Source: Bacteroidales bacterium UBA6828 (GTDB lineage Bacteria > Bacteroidota > Bacteroidia > Bacteroidales > Paludibacteraceae). Taken from it: a DNA stretch of 41,552 bases. The position numbers were made by a program, and so were the translations under genes. Shown here in pieces: positions 1 through 8,078 of the stretch. Within the stretch, counting starts at the first letter, position 1, and each line of letters begins with the position of its first letter. Location: contig DKEG01000027.1 of assembly GCA_002452095.1 (NCBI GenBank), positions 3,238 to 44,789 of the forward strand, in the 5' to 3' direction. The notes under the pieces are model-generated. The model was not told the DNA's origin. It was given only the letters and a program-made list of their open reading frames with translations, and did no database searches.

Positions 1-4
1 TTTT

Positions 5-21
5 ACTTATTAGACATCCTC
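5..21. repeat. Family B right-end-like sequence
   Basis: This 17-bp stretch matches the right terminal inverted repeat of family B (ACTTGTTAGACAGCCTC, seen at 23943-23959) at 15 of 17 positions. It is followed 22 bp later by a family A end. The rest of any element would lie left of the window, so this is only a remnant call. Confidence 0.4.
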
Positions 22-42
22 TTCTATACTATTGATGTTGTT

Positions 43-62
43 ATTTTGATGCGGTTGCCCTG
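43..62 (+). repeat. Solitary family A end motif
   Basis: ATTTTGATGCGGTTGCCCTG is identical, base for base, to the right terminal repeat of the family A element at 40311-40330. No left end is visible in the window, so this is either the right end of a copy that starts upstream or a solo end. The rest of 1-376 holds the 11-bp repeats at 159-191 and AT-rich DNA; I see no convincing promoter there for the next gene. Confidence 0.6.
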
Positions 63-158
63 ATAAAGGAATGTGAAATTTACACAAAATTACACAAAAT
101 AAAAGATGTGGTAGGGCGATACACTTGAGATTGAAACATTAAAATAAGCGAAATTTAC

Positions 159-191
159 GGCAACGACACGGCAACGACACGACAACGACAT
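159..191. repeat. 3 x 11-bp tandem repeat (GGCAACGACAC)
   Basis: Three consecutive 11-bp units, GGCAACGACAC, GGCAACGACAC and GACAACGACAT, lie about 190 bp upstream of the outer-membrane protein start. This is one of several unrelated repeats in the window that share an 11-bp period. Confidence 0.85.
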
Positions 192-376
192 AGGTTCGTA
201 TATATGCTTTATGCACTCTTTAGCACTCTTTATGTTGCATAAACTGTATAAAAACCGGTAATTTATACAAAATGCAGACGATAGAATATAAAAAGAGATG
301 TATTTGCGACAAATTTGCAGCAAAGGGACATCTTGTCTGTCATTTTTGGCACAGGTTTTGCAAAACAGCGGACAGT

Positions 377-3355
377 ATGAAACATTTTGGACTGATAATC
401 GTTTTTTTGTGGGCAGGTATAGGGCTTGCGCAGGCGGAGAATGTACACTATGAAATAGTCGGCAAGGTGGTGAGTAATACGGACGGCAGTGCGCTGGAAA
501 TGAGTACGATACGCCTTTTTCGATACAGCGGTGCGGACTCTGCATTGGTGCAGGGGGCGCAGACCGATGATGAAGGGCAATACACGCTACGGGGTATTGC
601 TGCAGGGCAGTACAAACTCTATATATCCAATATCGGGTACAAGGAGCAGGCGTTGAACGTAAACGTGTCGGTGCGGACGGCAAAAGACAATGTGCTGACT
701 ATAAAGACGGTGCGCCTGCAAGAGGACGTGTTGGCACTGCAGGAGGTGAGTGTACAAGGGCATGCGGCGGAGATGACCGTCAAAGGCGACACCATAGAAT
801 ACAACACTTCGGCTTACAAAGTGGGCGAGAATGCGATGGTGGAGGATCTGCTAAAGAAAATGAACGGCGTAACGGTTGACCGGCAAGGCAATGTAACCGT
901 GAACGGCGAGAGCATTACGGCAGTGCGCATCGACGGCAAGAAATTCTTTGGCAGCGATGTGCAGTCGGCAACGAAGAACATCCCCGCCGAGATGATAGAG
1001 AAAATACAGGTGATAGACGAGAAATCGGACGTGGCGAAGATGACCGGTTTTGAGGACGACGATACGGAACATATCATCAACCTGACCCTCAAGCAAGACC
1101 GCAAACGCGGTGTATTCGGCAAATATACAGGTTCGCTCGGCGCAGATATGGTTACGGAGAACGGTGGTTGGTTCAACTATGGCGACCCCGCATACGGGAC
1201 TACATCGGGTGAGTTGGCACGGCATTTCTTCGAGGACGATTTCCGCTACAATGCCAACCTATTTACCAATATCCTGCTAGGCGAGAGCCAGACGACCATC
1301 ATCGGTAGCGCAAACAACACCAACGAGGTGCGTATGGGGCGCGGGCGGGGCGGCTTCGGTATGGATGCCAACTCGGGTATCACCCGCAGCGAGAATATAG
1401 GGGTGAATACCAACATCGATTTCAATGACCGCATCAAGAAAAAAGATGGGCAGACCAGTCTGCTCTTTGGCGGTGATGCGGCAATCAACCACTCGAACAA
1501 CTACACGCTTGCCGAGACGCAGAAAGAGTCGTATGCAGGCGATTATACGTATCTCAACGGCGACTCGCTGACCAAGCAGTCGCGGGTGTGGGATGTGAAT
1601 GTGCGGCTCGAACTGCAGTACCAAATCGACTCGCTCAATAAACTGCTTATCCAGCCGACCCTTTCTTACACGGGGCAGAGAGACCTGAGCAACGAGCAAT
1701 ATACTTACCACCGCGAAGACAGTCTCATCAACGACGGTTACCAGACCCAATTGGACTCGACCCGCGAGATCAGTGGTGGGGTGAAACTGACCTACAACCA
1801 TAAGTTTCTGCACCCCGGGCGGGCGTTGACCCTTGTGGGAAAAGTAAACTATGGCAACACGACGGGTTTTGATAGTACTTATGCTTTTGACAATCTGACG
1901 AATGGTGCCACAGTGAACCAATATACCAACAAGAAGAATGATAATTTGAGTTACAGTCTGAAAGTATCGTATGTGGAACCGATTTATCAGCGCAACCATC
2001 TGCTTGAGATAGCGGCGCAGTTCTCGGGGCGGAACCGTAACTCGGTGAAAGACCAGTATTCGTTTGATACGGAGACCGAGACGTATGAATATGACTCGGT
2101 GTATAGCAACCAACTGAGCAACCGTTTCTACTCGGAGCAGTTGGAACTGAACTACCGTTGGGTGACGAAAAACAGCGACCTGACAGTGGGTGCGCGGGTG
2201 CTGGCGTCGCAGACACATACTACCACCTACTATGGGCAGGTATTGCATCAGGACACACTGATTAATGTGTGGAACTGGTCGCCGACGGTCAATTTCAAGT
2301 ACAAGTTCGGCAAGAAAGAGTTTGCGCGTATCCGCTACCGCGGTACGGTCAGCCAGCCGACGATTACTCAAATGGAGCCTGTGCGCAACAACTCGGACGC
2401 TATGAACGAGACGGTGGGTAACCTCGGTTTGCAACCCGCTTTCAACCATAACCTGATGGCAATGTACTCGCGCTTCAACCAGGACAAGTTCTCAAGCATT
2501 ATGACGGGCATACGTGCCACGATGACCAAAGATGCCCTTGTGAACAACTCCATCTATGACGAGACGGGCAAACTCTACCAGCAGACGGTCAATGCCGATG
2601 TGCTGCCGTGGAATATCGGGGCGGACTTTATGTACAACACGCCTTTTGCCAACAAGATGTTGCAGTTCAATACCCGCACCGCCGTCAGTTACAACCAGCG
2701 TGTGGCATATATTCTCAAAGAGCAGAAAGCCGACGCGATTGCCCGTATGATAGAGGAGGGGAATATGATTTTGGGCGACCGCTCGCTGACTGGCAACCTG
2801 CAGGTGAACGAAGACATCGGTCTGCGGTTTACGCACGACATCGTGGATATAGGTCTGCGTGCCAACGGCACCTACAGCCGCACGCAGAACAACCTGACGC
2901 AGAACAGCGTGAGCAACGTGTTCAACTGGGGCGTAACGGGTGATTTGGAGTTCCATTTACCCAAGTCGTGGAATATCTCCACCGACTGCGGTTATACCGC
3001 CCGCTACGGTTACACGGGCTTGACCGATGTGAACGAGATTATATGGAATGCGTCTATTGACAAAACGTGGTCGAATGCCACGCTTTCGCTCGAGGTGTAT
3101 GATATTCTGCACCAGAAGAAGAATATCGCGCAAGTGGTGGGTGAGAACTATGTCAGTTACGCCAAATACAACACCCTGCCCACCTATTTTATGCTCACCT
3201 TCACTTACAAACTTAACAAGATGGGCAAACTGAAAGCCTCGGGTATGGGCGGACATATTCAGGAGATGATAGAGAACGACAAAGGCGGTAAAGGTGGCAA
3301 AGGTACTCCCCCGCGTGGCGGTATGCCCCCGATGGGTCCTCCGCCCGGAATGTAA
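377..3355 (+). CDS. TonB-receptor-like outer-membrane beta-barrel protein
   Basis: This is a 992-residue outer-membrane protein of the Bacteroidota type with an N-terminal carboxypeptidase-regulatory-like domain and a C-terminal barrel (OMP_b-brl_3 style). I chose ATG 377 because it starts a clean signal peptide (residues 1-20, ending GLAQA). The frame stays open to 272, but that extension is charged and Cys-rich. Residues about 24-105 form the Ig-like regulatory domain (EIVGKVV...GQYKLYISNIGYKE). About 115-240 form a plug-like domain (GDTIEYNTSAYKV, then GKKFFGSDV). The remainder is barrel with many alternating aromatic strands. The last 24 residues are a Gly/Pro/Lys-rich tail after the final strand. 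No SusD partner or TonB-linked substrate gene is adjacent, so the substrate is unknown. A strong hairpin follows the stop codon. Confidence 0.85.
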   Translation: MKHFGLIIVFLWAGIGLAQAENVHYEIVGKVVSNTDGSALEMSTIRLFRYSGADSALVQGAQTDDEGQYTLRGIAAGQYKLYISNIGYKEQALNVNVSVRTAKDNVLTIKTVRLQEDVLALQEVSVQGHAAEMTVKGDTIEYNTSAYKVGENAMVEDLLKKMNGVTVDRQGNVTVNGESITAVRIDGKKFFGSDVQSATKNIPAEMIEKIQVIDEKSDVAKMTGFEDDDTEHIINLTLKQDRKRGVFGKYTGSLGADMVTENGGWFNYGDPAYGTTSGELARHFFEDDFRYNANLFTNILLGESQTTIIGSANNTNEVRMGRGRGGFGMDANSGITRSENIGVNTNIDFNDRIKKKDGQTSLLFGGDAAINHSNNYTLAETQKESYAGDYTYLNGDSLTKQSRVWDVNVRLELQYQIDSLNKLLIQPTLSYTGQRDLSNEQYTYHREDSLINDGYQTQLDSTREISGGVKLTYNHKFLHPGRALTLVGKVNYGNTTGFDSTYAFDNLTNGATVNQYTNKKNDNLSYSLKVSYVEPIYQRNHLLEIAAQFSGRNRNSVKDQYSFDTETETYEYDSVYSNQLSNRFYSEQLELNYRWVTKNSDLTVGARVLASQTHTTTYYGQVLHQDTLINVWNWSPTVNFKYKFGKKEFARIRYRGTVSQPTITQMEPVRNNSDAMNETVGNLGLQPAFNHNLMAMYSRFNQDKFSSIMTGIRATMTKDALVNNSIYDETGKLYQQTVNADVLPWNIGADFMYNTPFANKMLQFNTRTAVSYNQRVAYILKEQKADAIARMIEEGNMILGDRSLTGNLQVNEDIGLRFTHDIVDIGLRANGTYSRTQNNLTQNSVSNVFNWGVTGDLEFHLPKSWNISTDCGYTARYGYTGLTDVNEIIWNASIDKTWSNATLSLEVYDILHQKKNIAQVVGENYVSYAKYNTLPTYFMLTFTYKLNKMGKLKASGMGGHIQEMIENDKGGKGGKGTPPRGGMPPMGPPPGM

Positions 3356-3373
3356 GTCAATGCATAATGCGTA

Positions 3374-3421
3374 AATGAAAAGTCGGCTATCCGATGAGAG
3401 TCGGATAGCCGACTTTTCATT
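3374..3421. terminator. Perfect 21-bp stem, probable terminator
   Basis: The arms 3374-3394 and 3401-3421 are perfectly complementary over 21 bp around the 6-nt loop TGAGAG. Runs of A and T at the stem base make it usable from both sides. It lies 18 bp after the outer-membrane protein stop codon. A smaller 7-bp stem (3423-3429 with 3441-3447) follows. Confidence 0.8.
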
Positions 3422-3505
3422 GTAACCGGTTGTTTATGAGCCGGTTAGTCCGTTTGTAGTAGAAATGTGTGTACATAACTGCTTGAAATACAAGCAAAAA
3501 CCGCT

Positions 3506-3549
3506 GAATCACATACGAATCACATACGAATCACATACGAATCACATAG
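3506..3549. repeat. 4 x 11-bp tandem repeat (GAATCACATAC)
   Basis: Four contiguous units begin at 3506, 3517, 3528 and 3539; the last differs by one base. It sits in the 460-bp gap between the outer-membrane protein gene and the esterase gene. Period 11 recurs at other loci with unrelated unit sequences. Confidence 0.9.
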
Positions 3550-3604
3550 ACCTGATAGCATAAAGATACAGAGAGGATATGCCATTTTTATCCTCATAAT
3601 ACCA

Positions 3605-3660
3605 ATTATGGAGAAAGGATTACGGAGAAAAGACAGAGAATGGATTATGGAGAAAGGATT
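3605..3660. repeat. 17-bp direct repeat (ATTATGGAGAAAGGATT)
   Basis: ATTATGGAGAAAGGATT occurs at 3605-3621 and again at 3644-3660, with a related ACGGAGAAAAGAC stretch between them. No function is evident. Confidence 0.7.
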
Positions 3661-3727
3661 GCCCTTTATGCGGTGCTTTTATACATTGTTTATACATTGA
3701 TATATGTCGCATAAAGTGTATGGAATT

Positions 3728-3747
3728 GTTTTGATGCGGTAGCCCTG
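3728..3747 (+). repeat. Solitary family A end motif, variant
   Basis: This sequence matches the 20-bp family A right end at 18 of 20 positions. It sits just upstream of the esterase promoter-like hexamer. No partner end is visible between here and the previous gene. Confidence 0.5.
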
Positions 3748-3759
3748 CAAGAATGGCAC

Positions 3760-3767
3760 TATCTTTG
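3760..3767 (+). promoter_or_regulatory. Putative -7 element for the esterase gene
   Basis: TATCTTTG fits the Bacteroidota -7 consensus TAnnTTTG and lies 48 bp before ATG 3816. The nearest upstream TTTTG, inside the family A motif, is about 26 bp away. That is longer than the usual 19-21 bp, so the -33 half is uncertain. Confidence 0.45.
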
Positions 3768-3815
3768 TATGTATTTTTGCAAGTTCCAACCTCTCACCCA
3801 TAAAAGCAAACGGCT

Positions 3816-5129
3816 ATGAAACAGAAACTTATTCTCCTGTTGGTTATGGCAGGTCTCGCAATGCCGAGCATATACGCCTCCGGTTCTTTTGACGTCCTGC
3901 ATATTGACACGCCGGCACACTGCCTGCGTATGCGTAATGACAGCGCAGAAGTGTATATCTATCATGGTGTCCCATACGCCTATGCAGAGCGTTTCCGGCA
4001 ACCGGTATTGGCAGACGGCATAGAGCCTGCGGACGACTATATCCACAGCAATGTGGCGTGCTATCAGCGTGTTCAACCCGCCGACAGCACCAAGAAATAC
4101 AGCGAGGCAAACATCGTACTGGCAGAAGGCGACGAGTCGCCACTCACCGAAGATTGCCTTGTGCTGACCATCAACTCTCCCAAACAGTTGGACACCGCCC
4201 CGAAAGCCAACTTGCCGGTACTGGTCTATATCCATGGCGGCAACTACTACGCCGGCGGCGGGGAACGCATACCGACCCAGTTGGCAGAGTTTGCGCTACG
4301 CGAGCAGGTGGTTACGGTAACGGTGACCTACCGTTTGGGCATATTCGGTTATCTGTACCAACCCGATTCGGCATCGGTCAATCTGGGGTTGCAAGACCAA
4401 CTGACAGCTCTACGCTGGGTGTACGACAATATCGGTCGTTTTGGCGGCGATGCGGATAATATCACCCTTGCCGGTCAGTCGGCAGGCGCACAGAGCGTGG
4501 TTTATTGCTTGGCTGACACAGCGCGTGTGCCAATCCACCGTGCCGTGGTATTCTCGGCCCCGATGGGGCTGACGACCTCGAAATGTCTTGGCAAGCAGCG
4601 AACAAAGTTTGTACGTACCTACTTGGGCGAGCAAGACCCTTGGACGTGCAGCGCAGATACGCTGTTGGCAGCGCAGTTGCACTATATGCATACCCACCGT
4701 GCAGCCTGGCACTCTCTCCCTTTCTCTCCGACGGGGCTTCCGCAGATGCCGTGCTACGGCGACAAAGTAAACTGGCCGAAACAGGTGGTGATATGCGCAC
4801 AGAAAGACGATGGCAGTATGTTCGGTCCGAAGCCGCTATGGTCGATGGTAACGAGTTATGTATTCACCGCTCCCGCCAAACGCTACACACGCTATCTGAA
4901 AAAACAGGGTGTGGAGGCACAATACCACCTCTATACGTGGGAGCCGCGCGGGTCGGAACTGAAAGCGGCACACTGCGCCGAACTGCCGCTGCTATTGGAC
5001 GGCACGGAGGAATACTGGATAGGTTCGTGGATAATGGGCGATGTTACCTTGGACGAGATACGTCCGCTGAGGACAAAATTTATGGACGACTTTGCGCACT
5101 TTATGCGCACGGGCGAGTGGACAATGTAG
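3816..5129 (+). CDS. Secreted type-B carboxylesterase family protein
   Basis: This is a 437-residue alpha/beta hydrolase of the carboxylesterase type B (pNB esterase-like) family, expected to cleave carboxylic esters outside the cytoplasm. A signal peptide covers residues 1-22 (ending SIYAS). Family landmarks appear in order: EDCLVLTI (about 122-129), the oxyanion-hole stretch VYIHGGN (about 137-143), and GQSAG with Ser222 as the likely nucleophile. AQKDDGSMF follows, corresponding to the DEG acid motif, then HCAELPLL with the likely catalytic His. It is shorter than the usual 500 or so residues, mainly after the nucleophile, which suggests a reduced lid. It stands alone between its own promoter region and DUF4491. 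The substrate cannot be told from sequence. Confidence 0.85.
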   Translation: MKQKLILLLVMAGLAMPSIYASGSFDVLHIDTPAHCLRMRNDSAEVYIYHGVPYAYAERFRQPVLADGIEPADDYIHSNVACYQRVQPADSTKKYSEANIVLAEGDESPLTEDCLVLTINSPKQLDTAPKANLPVLVYIHGGNYYAGGGERIPTQLAEFALREQVVTVTVTYRLGIFGYLYQPDSASVNLGLQDQLTALRWVYDNIGRFGGDADNITLAGQSAGAQSVVYCLADTARVPIHRAVVFSAPMGLTTSKCLGKQRTKFVRTYLGEQDPWTCSADTLLAAQLHYMHTHRAAWHSLPFSPTGLPQMPCYGDKVNWPKQVVICAQKDDGSMFGPKPLWSMVTSYVFTAPAKRYTRYLKKQGVEAQYHLYTWEPRGSELKAAHCAELPLLLDGTEEYWIGSWIMGDVTLDEIRPLRTKFMDDFAHFMRTGEWTM

Positions 5130-5172
5130 GAACGCAGGAACTCCCTATTTGTAGGGAAAGAGCAAGTGGCAG

Positions 5173-5203
5173 TTGCGTACATCGCATTTTTTGTGTAATT
5201 TTG
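5173..5203 (+). promoter_or_regulatory. Bacteroidota-type promoter for DUF4491 gene
   Basis: TTG at 5173-5175, a 20-bp spacer and TAATTTTG at 5196-5203 match the TTTG/TAnnTTTG promoter type. The predicted start is about 15 bp before ATG 5225. Confidence 0.7.
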
Positions 5204-5224
5204 TACGCTAATAGAGACACATAA

Positions 5225-5509
5225 ATGAATTTTGAAGGAATCATCCTCGGGTTGGCGGCATTCGTATGCATCGGAATGTTTCACCCCATCGTAATAAAAG
5301 CGGAATACTACATAGGCACACGGTGCTGGTGGGTATTTGCAGCGGTAGGGACATTGGCGGCTGTAAGTTCGCTGTTTGTAGAGACCACCTATCTGTCGGC
5401 AATGCTTGGTGTGTTTGCATTCTCGTGCTACTGGTCGATACTTGAACTCTTTGAGCAAAAGAAACGGGTGGAGAAAGGCTGGTTTCCGCGTAACCCAAAG
5501 CGGAAATAA
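5225..5509 (+). CDS. DUF4491 family small membrane protein
   Basis: This is a 94-residue protein with three hydrophobic segments: residues about 5-25 (GIILGLAAFVCIGMFHPIVI), 32-52 and 56-75. A basic tail ends in PRNPKRK. The pattern, with HP in the first helix and a CYW-rich last helix, is that of DUF4491, a Bacteroidota inner-membrane family of unknown function. It has its own promoter and is closed by the hairpin at 5582-5622, so it is probably monocistronic. Confidence 0.75.
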   Translation: MNFEGIILGLAAFVCIGMFHPIVIKAEYYIGTRCWWVFAAVGTLAAVSSLFVETTYLSAMLGVFAFSCYWSILELFEQKKRVEKGWFPRNPKRK

Positions 5510-5581
5510 TGTGGGACTCCGTTAATGACCGTTAATTAGGCGTTAATGTTCGAGCATATCCATTTTTTACGATACTTATAC

Positions 5582-5622
5582 AAAAAACGCTCTCTGAATA
5601 GCAATTCAAAGAGCGTTTTTTT
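5582..5622. terminator. Bidirectional intrinsic terminator
   Basis: The arms AAAAAACGCTCT (5582-5593) and AGAGCGTTTTTT (5610-5621) form a 12-bp stem with a 16-nt loop. There is an A-tract on one side and a T-tract on the other. It lies between the convergent DUF4491 and lipid kinase genes and can end both transcripts. Confidence 0.85.
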
Positions 5623-5638
5623 GTATAGGACAGTGAAA

Positions 5639-6562
5639 TCAGACACGCATCTGCATAGCGTTGTGGAGACAGTGGACTTCGCAGGGGCCCATAATATTTT
5701 CGAGGATACCATCCGCCTCAAACATCACGTGCTTTCGGGTGATGATTTGTATATCCTGCCCCGTGAAAGAGTGGATAAAAGGCAGGTCGGTCAGATGTCC
5801 GTTGAATAGTTTGGGTATCGCCTGCATCACCTGTTTGAAAGTGGGTTTCTTGACAAATATAGCGTGGAACACTCCATCTCGTGGGTCTGCATCCGGGTTC
5901 TGACGAATGCCACCGCCTGAATAGGGACCGTTTCCGATATTCATAGTGAACAGCAGATCGCTGACAATGGTCTTGCCATCCACCACCAACTGCACTCTAA
6001 AAGGTTTCTGCACACAGAGAGCCGCCAAAAGAGCAAAGAAATAATTGACGTGATGGCTTCCTATATAGTACTTGAAAGTAGCCGCCAGTTCACAACAGAG
6101 CGGATCAACGCCAAAGCCGACAGAGTTAATGAAATAACGGTGGTGCTCAATGCCGTTGCGCCAATAGGTAAGACAACCTACATCCAAAGGTTGGCACTTG
6201 CCGCTAAAGAAACGGTCCAACGCTTTTTTATAGTCTTTGTTCAGCCCCCAAAAACGCCCCCAGTCGTTGCCCGTGCCTCGCGGCATCAATCCGAAGCAGA
6301 CCTTGCGCCGCTGCTCATCGGAGATATTGGCACGCATAATTCCATTGATTGTCTCGGAGAGGGTACCATCACCGCCCAAAACAAGTATCTCATCGTAGCC
6401 TTTCTCCACCAACTCACGACCTAACTCGATAGCATGCCCCGCATATTTGGTTACACGGTACGTAAAAGGCTCATGACGCCGGCGCAGGAGTTTCCAAAGG
6501 TATATTCGCTGCGCACGAAAGGCTCGTTTGCCGGATTTTGGGTTGATGATTATTCCTAACAC
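5639..6562 (-). CDS. Diacylglycerol/lipid kinase family protein (DagK/YegS type)
   Basis: This is a 307-residue soluble lipid kinase of the DAGK catalytic family (LCB5/YegS). It transfers phosphate from a nucleoside triphosphate to a lipid hydroxyl at the inner membrane face. Visible motifs are the N-terminal IIINPKSGK (about 4-12), the nucleotide-binding GGDGTLSE (63-70), PRGTGNDWGR (about 103-112) and a C-terminal beta domain with NGPYSGGGI. The length is normal. The start follows a 5' leader made of ATGCGTAATTCG repeats behind its own promoter. It is last in the run of minus-strand genes but looks separately transcribed. The substrate lipid is not determined. Confidence 0.85.
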   Translation of the reverse strand: MLGIIINPKSGKRAFRAQRIYLWKLLRRRHEPFTYRVTKYAGHAIELGRELVEKGYDEILVLGGDGTLSETINGIMRANISDEQRRKVCFGLMPRGTGNDWGRFWGLNKDYKKALDRFFSGKCQPLDVGCLTYWRNGIEHHRYFINSVGFGVDPLCCELAATFKYYIGSHHVNYFFALLAALCVQKPFRVQLVVDGKTIVSDLLFTMNIGNGPYSGGGIRQNPDADPRDGVFHAIFVKKPTFKQVMQAIPKLFNGHLTDLPFIHSFTGQDIQIITRKHVMFEADGILENIMGPCEVHCLHNAMQMRV

Positions 6563-6568
6563 TTATTC

Positions 6569-6600
6569 AATGCGTAATTCGTAATTCGCAATGCGTAATG
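6569..6600. repeat. AATGCGTAATTCG short-repeat cluster in kinase leader
   Basis: CAATGCGTAATTCG, GTAATTCGC and AATGCGTAATG occur back to back, occupying most of the leader between the promoter and start codon of the lipid kinase gene. The same repeat type occurs inside coding sequences at 19675, 29054 and 36778. Confidence 0.75.
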
Positions 6601-6623
6601 TTCTTTTTTGCATAAATGCGGGG

Positions 6624-6655
6624 CAAAGGTACAAAAAAAACAGGAGACTACCAAA
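6624..6655 (-). promoter_or_regulatory. Bacteroidota-type promoter for lipid kinase gene
   Basis: On the minus strand, TTTG (6655-6652) is followed after 20 bp by TACCTTTG (6631-6624), a full match. It lies just past the stop codon of the secreted unknown, so the kinase gene has its own start site. Confidence 0.8.
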
Positions 6656-6661
6656 TAAAAA

Positions 6662-7225
6662 TCAGAAATCGTCGTCAGAGAGGGCTGTTTGTGCTTTGGT
6701 TGACGCATTGACTGCATCTTCACAAGACTTCCGGAGGCGTTCCGTCATCTTGGGCATATAAGCGGGAGCGATGTCATAATCGCGGGCATTGCCTTCGGAC
6801 AAGACAACGCGCACCTTGACAATACCGATGCCCTGCTGCACTTTGGAAATGAATTCCTCGGGGAGTTGGTAGCGGGTATAGGTACGGTAGTAGAAGAGCG
6901 TTGCCCCATTGACGACATTATTGCTTTTCTCCTGCTGCACTTGGTCGTCCGCCACACGGTGGAGGGTCATCTTGGTACCGTCCGAGAAACGTATCAGGAT
7001 ACGCGAGGTGTTGTCAAACGTGTTGTAGTCGGTAGAACCGGTGAGTTTTAGCACGAGATACGATACCGTATTGGTCCCCACATTCTCTTGTGCGACAGCC
7101 ATTTGGGGCTTATACTGCGCACCTTGCGGTTTAGCATCGGGGAAGACGACAAACGTACCACGATATTCCTCTGCCGAGAGTGTAACGGCAGCAAAGAGAG
7201 CCAACAGAAAAAGAGAGCGTTTCAT
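6662..7225 (-). CDS. Secreted protein of unknown function
   Basis: I do not recognise this 187-residue protein. It has a signal peptide (MKRSLFLLALFAAVTLSA, cleavage after about residue 18). The rest is soluble and beta-rich with conserved-looking stretches such as RILIRFSDGTKMTLHR and FYYRTYTRYQLP, ending in an acidic SDDDF. It probably resides in the periplasm or at the surface. It begins 12 bp after the HAD gene stop codon, so the two are likely co-transcribed. Confidence 0.7.
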   Translation of the reverse strand: MKRSLFLLALFAAVTLSAEEYRGTFVVFPDAKPQGAQYKPQMAVAQENVGTNTVSYLVLKLTGSTDYNTFDNTSRILIRFSDGTKMTLHRVADDQVQQEKSNNVVNGATLFYYRTYTRYQLPEEFISKVQQGIGIVKVRVVLSEGNARDYDIAPAYMPKMTERLRKSCEDAVNASTKAQTALSDDDF

Positions 7226-7237
7226 ATTGTTTTTTAT

Positions 7238-7903
7238 TTAATGGTTATTCGATTTTAAGAATGCCAGAAGGGTTGCCATATCGGGAAATACTTGATCGGC
7301 ACCCTCATTGCGCAGGAGGGAGTCGGCAAGCGGTCCGGTGTTTACCGCAATGGTGTACAAGCCCGCCGCCTTGCCCGCACGGACACCGAGAGGGGCATTT
7401 TCGATGACGCAGCATTGGTCTTTCGGAAGACCGCTGCGCTCCCACGCTTTGAGGTACGGCTCCGGATTGGGCTTGCCATGGGTTACATCGAAAGCGGTGA
7501 TCATCCGCTCGCGCGAGAAGATACCTGGGAAATTGGAATCTATATTATCAAAGAGGCTCTTTTGCCCGGATCCCGTAACAATCCAAATCTGTGCGCCTTG
7601 CGCCTTGAGATAATCCAATACATCTTTCACACCGCGCATGGGTTTCGCCCCGCCGCGGCGTTGGAAAGCCGCCGACTTCTCGTGATAGATAGACCAGATC
7701 TCCTCATCGGATGCATCACGGTGTTCATATTTGAGTATGGCTTCGTGGATGACGTCCTGCCCGGTACGCCCCTCGTTGATGTAGCAGTCTTCTGCCGTAA
7801 AAGGCAGTCCGTGCTTTGACATTACCTCTTCCCACGCAGCGGCGTGGTTGGGCATACTATCGAAGAGGACACCGTCCATATCGAAAAAGAAACCTTGTTT
7901 CAT
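7238..7903 (-). CDS. HAD-superfamily hydrolase, beta-phosphoglucomutase-like
   Basis: This is a 221-residue HAD subfamily IA phosphatase or phosphomutase. Motif I is FFDMDGVLFDS (residues 6-16) with both aspartates. Motif II is TGSG (about 114-117). Motif III is the lysine in GKPNPEPY, and motif IV is ENAPLGVRAG. The helical cap between motifs I and II has the size seen in PgmB-like sugar phosphatases. It likely acts on a small phosphorylated metabolite in the cytosol. It is followed at 12 bp by the secreted unknown. The 9-bp repeat array lies in the gap upstream, between it and yggS. Confidence 0.85.
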   Translation of the reverse strand: MKQGFFFDMDGVLFDSMPNHAAAWEEVMSKHGLPFTAEDCYINEGRTGQDVIHEAILKYEHRDASDEEIWSIYHEKSAAFQRRGGAKPMRGVKDVLDYLKAQGAQIWIVTGSGQKSLFDNIDSNFPGIFSRERMITAFDVTHGKPNPEPYLKAWERSGLPKDQCCVIENAPLGVRAGKAAGLYTIAVNTGPLADSLLRNEGADQVFPDMATLLAFLKSNNH

Positions 7904-7940
7904 TTGCTTGGTAAGATTTTTTTTATAGAAGAACTAGAAA

Positions 7941-8075
7941 TTTCTAGATATTCTAGATATTCTAGACATTCTAGACATTCTAGACATTCTAGATATTCTA
8001 GACATTCTAGATATTCTAGATATTCTAGACATTCTAGACATTCTAGATATTCTAGATATTCTAGATATTCTAGGA
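7941..8075. repeat. 15 x 9-bp tandem repeat (ATTCTAGAY)
   Basis: Fifteen uninterrupted 9-bp units of ATTCTAGAT or ATTCTAGAC fill the gap between yggS and the HAD gene. Nearly every unit contains the palindrome TCTAGA. The T/C choice in the last base varies along the array without a simple order. It begins with the 14-bp palindrome CTAGAAATTTCTAG (7934-7947) and ends 3 bp from the yggS stop codon. Both strands stay open in some frames because 9 is a multiple of 3; those (Ile-Ser-Arg)n frames are not taken as genes. Confidence 0.97.
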
Positions 8076-8078
8076 TTT

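Noticed and set aside
272..376. N-terminal extension of the first outer-membrane protein
   Set aside because: The extension is Cys- and charge-rich and would bury the clear signal peptide starting at 377.
1277..2449. 390-residue minus-strand frame opposite the outer-membrane barrel
   Set aside because: It is a shadow of a well-supported coding sequence, with no family features.
7941..8075. Array as a CRISPR locus
   Set aside because: Units are contiguous 9-mers with no spacers, and no cas genes are in the window. The same applies to the 11-bp arrays.
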